From the NCBI GenBank assembly GCA_002714185.1, contig PAWM01000003.1, positions 79,815 through 118,790 on the forward strand: DNA of 38,976 nucleotides, read 5' to 3'. Under the pieces are notes generated by a model. It was not told where the DNA came from, ran no database searches, and saw only the letters and a program-made list of their open reading frames with translations. This stretch comes from Flavobacteriales bacterium. Lineage in GTDB: Bacteria > Bacteroidota > Bacteroidia > Flavobacteriales > TMED113. This document shows, one piece after another, positions 36,592 to 38,976 of the stretch (position 1 is its first letter; each line of letters opens with the position of its first letter). The position numbers and the translations under genes were made by a program.

Positions 36592-37752
36592 TTATTTATT
36601 ATTAGTTCTATATTCTTTATGAACAGTCCCATCCTCATAAACCTTAATAATAAAACCATCTTGCTTGTCTGAAGATGCACGTCCTAAAATATCTATTTCA
36701 TATACTAATCTGCTTTCGAAATTTTGCTCATATAAATCTGTTTGGGGACAATTAATATTATTATAAACAAATGAAGTAACAAAATCAATCATTTGTTGTT
36801 TATAGATAGCATTTACATCCCAAGGACAATGTGCCTCACCATCATAAATTAATAAGTCATTAGTTACTCCAAATGTTGATATAATTGGGTGAATAGCCAT
36901 ACTACCACATGCTGTTAAATTATTTGGACTATTTAAAATTGTGCCGCACTCATCTGGAACTGTCTCATCTTCAGTTCCATGACAACTTACAATAGGAGCC
37001 GTATCAAATTCATCAATCCAATCAATAGTATGCAAAGCACCTGCTAAATTTATCATTCCACTAATTGATGATGAATAACCAGAATTACCACTATTACCAT
37101 CAATTCCACCATTTTGATTTGCTAAATTTAGAGCATAATCCTGACCACTTAAATCAATTCCTGAAACAAATTCATCTAAGCTGTTAATGTAATGCATATG
37201 TGGACCTAAGCAAGCTCCTGCAGAATTACCTCCCATCCATATTTGATTATTATCTATACCATATTGATTGCCATTTTCACTAAAATCTTTTCTAAAAAAT
37301 CTAACCGCTGCTTTAGCATCAGTCATTGCACTGTAAATAACTTTTATACCATTTTCTAAATTTGTCATCCAAAATAAACCAGAAATGGGTCCTAAAACTG
37401 ACGAGTTGGTTGCTAACCTGTAATTTATCGAAGCTGCTACATAACCTCGACGTGCAAATGTCTCACATAAATCAACCATTGTTGGATTAGTTTTTGAACC
37501 ACCAATAAATGAGCCACCATGGGCTAAAATAATCAACGGTCTATTAGAACAAATATCCACATCTTCGTCTGGAGAATAAATATCCATTTGTAAATTATAA
37601 GTATCCGAATATGTAGTTGTTTGTACATTTATATCTGAAGAATCGAAAATCTCCATTTCATAGCGATTATCGCAATTACAATCAAAAACTTGAGCTGAAA
37701 TATTAAAAGCAAGTAAAAAATTGAAGATTAAAAAGAGTATTATATTTTTCAT
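36592..37752 (-). CDS. Secreted alpha/beta-hydrolase (carboxylesterase-like)
   Basis: A signal peptide (1-20, ending FNISAQ) precedes an alpha/beta-hydrolase domain. The oxyanion loop is HGGSFIGG (78-85). The nucleophile Ser177 is in GGNSAGA; Asp262 (HGTEDETVP) and His308 (GEAHCPW) complete a likely triad. The family includes feruloyl and acyl esterases acting on plant or algal polymers; the substrate here is unknown. The final 40 residues (from YEIDILGRAS to VYEDGTVHKEY) match a recurrent C-terminal motif of exported Bacteroidota proteins, D-x-LGR...YDDGT, which may serve as a secretion tag. It lies 13 nt after a small secreted protein gene. Confidence 0.88.
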   Translation of the reverse strand: MKNIILFLIFNFLLAFNISAQVFDCNCDNRYEMEIFDSSDINVQTTTYSDTYNLQMDIYSPDEDVDICSNRPLIILAHGGSFIGGSKTNPTMVDLCETFARRGYVAASINYRLATNSSVLGPISGLFWMTNLENGIKVIYSAMTDAKAAVRFFRKDFSENGNQYGIDNNQIWMGGNSAGACLGPHMHYINSLDEFVSGIDLSGQDYALNLANQNGGIDGNSGNSGYSSSISGMINLAGALHTIDWIDEFDTAPIVSCHGTEDETVPDECGTILNSPNNLTACGSMAIHPIISTFGVTNDLLIYDGEAHCPWDVNAIYKQQMIDFVTSFVYNNINCPQTDLYEQNFESRLVYEIDILGRASSDKQDGFIIKVYEDGTVHKEYRTNNK

Positions 37753-37765
37753 AGTTTAAGTAATT

Positions 37766-38251
37766 TTATTTTGTTATTTCTTTTTTTAATATATAATGTT
37801 CTATCGTATACGAATTTTCTGAAGTACTGTAGGAATTAATTGCTTTCCAACCTTCATTTCCCATATAATTTAAGGCATCAATAATAGAATTAAATTTTTT
37901 TAAATCATTTGACATTAAGGTATATATTTTATTGTCAATCCACAAACTATCTCTGTTACCATAATTAATACTAATACTTTCATCAATACCTAAAAACTTT
38001 TTTTTAGAAATTAAATCACAGAAAACCTCAATTTTATCATTTTCAAAAATGATTTTTTCAACCTTATCAAGTGAAACAGATGAAACATTTTTTGTAAAAC
38101 TATCTAAATAAAAATAATTTAAATTTTCTTCATTTTGATTTATAATTCTTACAGAGGATATTATGGAATCCAACAAATAAATAGTATCGTTTTGCGTATA
38201 AGCAATCGATGTACTGAAAAAAATTAGCAATATGATTATGCTTTTTTTCAC
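37766..38251 (-). CDS. Small exported protein of unknown function
   Basis: A signal peptide (residues 1 to about 19, ending IAYTQ) is followed by roughly 140 residues of mixed beta and helix. The last part, with ALNYMGNEGWKAINSY and a closing YILKKEI, looks like the short DUF4177-type pattern in which an LGxxGWE-like turn precedes a strand. Cysteines are few (one in VFCDLI). It sits between the esterase and the T9SS protein, all on one strand with short gaps (13 and 30 nt), so it may be co-transcribed with them. No function can be assigned. Confidence 0.7.
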   Translation of the reverse strand: MKKSIIILLIFFSTSIAYTQNDTIYLLDSIISSVRIINQNEENLNYFYLDSFTKNVSSVSLDKVEKIIFENDKIEVFCDLISKKKFLGIDESISINYGNRDSLWIDNKIYTLMSNDLKKFNSIIDALNYMGNEGWKAINSYSTSENSYTIEHYILKKEITK

Positions 38252-38281
38252 TAAAAAAATATTATTAAAATAATTTGTAAT

Positions 38282-38976
38282 TTATTTTACTATACTAATT
38301 GTGTTAGTAACTGAGAATCCACCTGCATTCATACGAACAAAATATGTTCCTGCGGAAACATCCTCCGAGCTAAACTCTAACATATACATACCAGGGTCAT
38401 AACTACCATTAGTTAATTCCTTAACTAAATTACCTAGCATATCATAAATACCTATCTTGATTTCTCCTTGTTCAGGAGTGAAGAAACTAATTGATGTTAC
38501 AGTATTAAATGGATTTGGAACATTTGGATACAACTCATATCCTAGACCTGATACCATTGATGAAATATCACCAGCAATAGCAACACCATTAATACTATAT
38601 ACATTATTACCTTCTAACCAAGAATGGATTTCTAAGTCTTCAATTCTATCTTCTGATTTTTTCCAAAGCTCAAATGATATTTCCTCACCCTCAAGTAAAC
38701 CTTCTACTTCATCAGTAGTAATGTCGTCTCCCCAAACAGTTAATGCTGTAGAAACACCTGCATAGGTTACACTACCTACTAACATCCCACTTGATGAGTA
38801 TGCTGCAATTTCATCTCCGTCTTCAGGAAGCGAAATCCATGAATCCAATGGAAGACCTATGGTCATGTTACTACCTGTATTCGTAGACTCAGCAAACTTT
38901 GTAAGTGGATAAACCGGAGTTGCATTAATAGCTAACCTACCTCCATCTTCAGCATCAGGATAAGAGAAAGTTGCAT
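38282..38976 (-). CDS. Secreted protein with T9SS type A sorting domain (N-terminus beyond window)
   Basis: The minus-strand frame ends at 38282 and is open through the right edge; the ATG at 38866 is internal, since the frame continues upstream with ATFSYPDAEDGGRLAIN. The visible 231 residues contain a domain with GDEIAAYSSSGMLVGSVTY and LTVWGDD and ISFELWKKSE, a beta-sandwich motif frequent in exported Bacteroidota proteins, then a linker and the type A T9SS domain: YPNVPNPFNTVTSISF, IYDMLGNLVKEL, and VSAGTYFVRM. So it is exported by the type IX system. Its codons look less AT-biased than those of the housekeeping genes. Catalytic or binding domains, if any, lie outside the window. Confidence 0.85.
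   Translation of the reverse strand, partial: ATFSYPDAEDGGRLAINATPVYPLTKFAESTNTGSNMTIGLPLDSWISLPEDGDEIAAYSSSGMLVGSVTYAGVSTALTVWGDDITTDEVEGLLEGEEISFELWKKSEDRIEDLEIHSWLEGNNVYSINGVAIAGDISSMVSGLGYELYPNVPNPFNTVTSISFFTPEQGEIKIGIYDMLGNLVKELTNGSYDPGMYMLEFSSEDVSAGTYFVRMNAGGFSVTNTISIVK

Noticed and set aside
38282-38866. Complete 194-residue protein starting at 38866
   Set aside because: The frame stays open to the window edge with protein-like sequence, and a T9SS cargo needs a signal peptide, which is absent at that Met.
1-38976. tRNA, rRNA, riboswitch, insertion sequence or defence island
   Set aside because: No cloverleaf or rRNA-like stretch, no transposase, no terminal repeats, and no recognisable defence genes were seen; leaders are too short for riboswitches.

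Overview
The window is about 39 kb of very AT-rich chromosomal DNA, densely packed with genes of a Bacteroidota member, most probably a streamlined marine flavobacterium-like lineage. The signs are type IX secretion (T9SS) C-terminal sorting domains, a short-chain L-threonine dehydrogenase of the Flavobacterium type, the yicC-gmk-nadD order, a Bacteroidota-style AddA/AddB pair, no Shine-Dalgarno sequences before starts, and repeated matches to the Bacteroidota -7 promoter element TAnnTTTG. I see no rRNA, tRNA, CRISPR array, insertion sequence or prophage.

Layout. 1-3290: end of yebC, purD, a tiny membrane-protein gene on the minus strand, a DUF6427-like membrane protein and purQ. 3438-6486 (minus): drug/metabolite exporter, yicC, gmk, nadD. 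6540-7691: a cystathionine gamma-synthase/lyase family enzyme. 7929-8520: two tandem genes for small, mutually similar membrane proteins, with a strong promoter and a GC-rich terminator. 8537-11251 (minus): polA with a degenerate proofreading site. 11313-12719: an HTTM (gamma-carboxylase-like) membrane protein. 12724-16102 (minus): threonine dehydrogenase, cysS and an M28 lipoprotein. 16152-21032: trhO, then hmgA-hppD for tyrosine breakdown and a cation/proton antiporter with a 33-bp repeat in its tail. 21055-23497 (minus): aspS and DUF554. 23579-24453: tadA and a bacilliredoxin-like protein. 24457-25480 (minus): plsC and gatC. 25551-28964: trpS, then on the minus strand a 2-Cys peroxiredoxin and a secreted metalloprotease. 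29090-30632: a four-helix membrane protein and an hflX gene broken by a frameshift in an A11 run. 30629-36564 (minus): addA-addB. 36592 to the right edge (minus): a run of secreted proteins, the last one open at the edge.

Most of the content is housekeeping: translation and tRNA fidelity (cysS, aspS, trpS, gatC, tadA, trhO, hflX), purine and NAD synthesis, and DNA repair (polA, addAB). The accessory parts are the small-protein pair, the HTTM protein and the secreted proteins at the right. I did not find a clear large undescribed system. The best candidates for new biology are the small membrane-protein pair, the tiny gene beside purD, and the promoter arrangements that predict leaderless or mutually exclusive transcripts.
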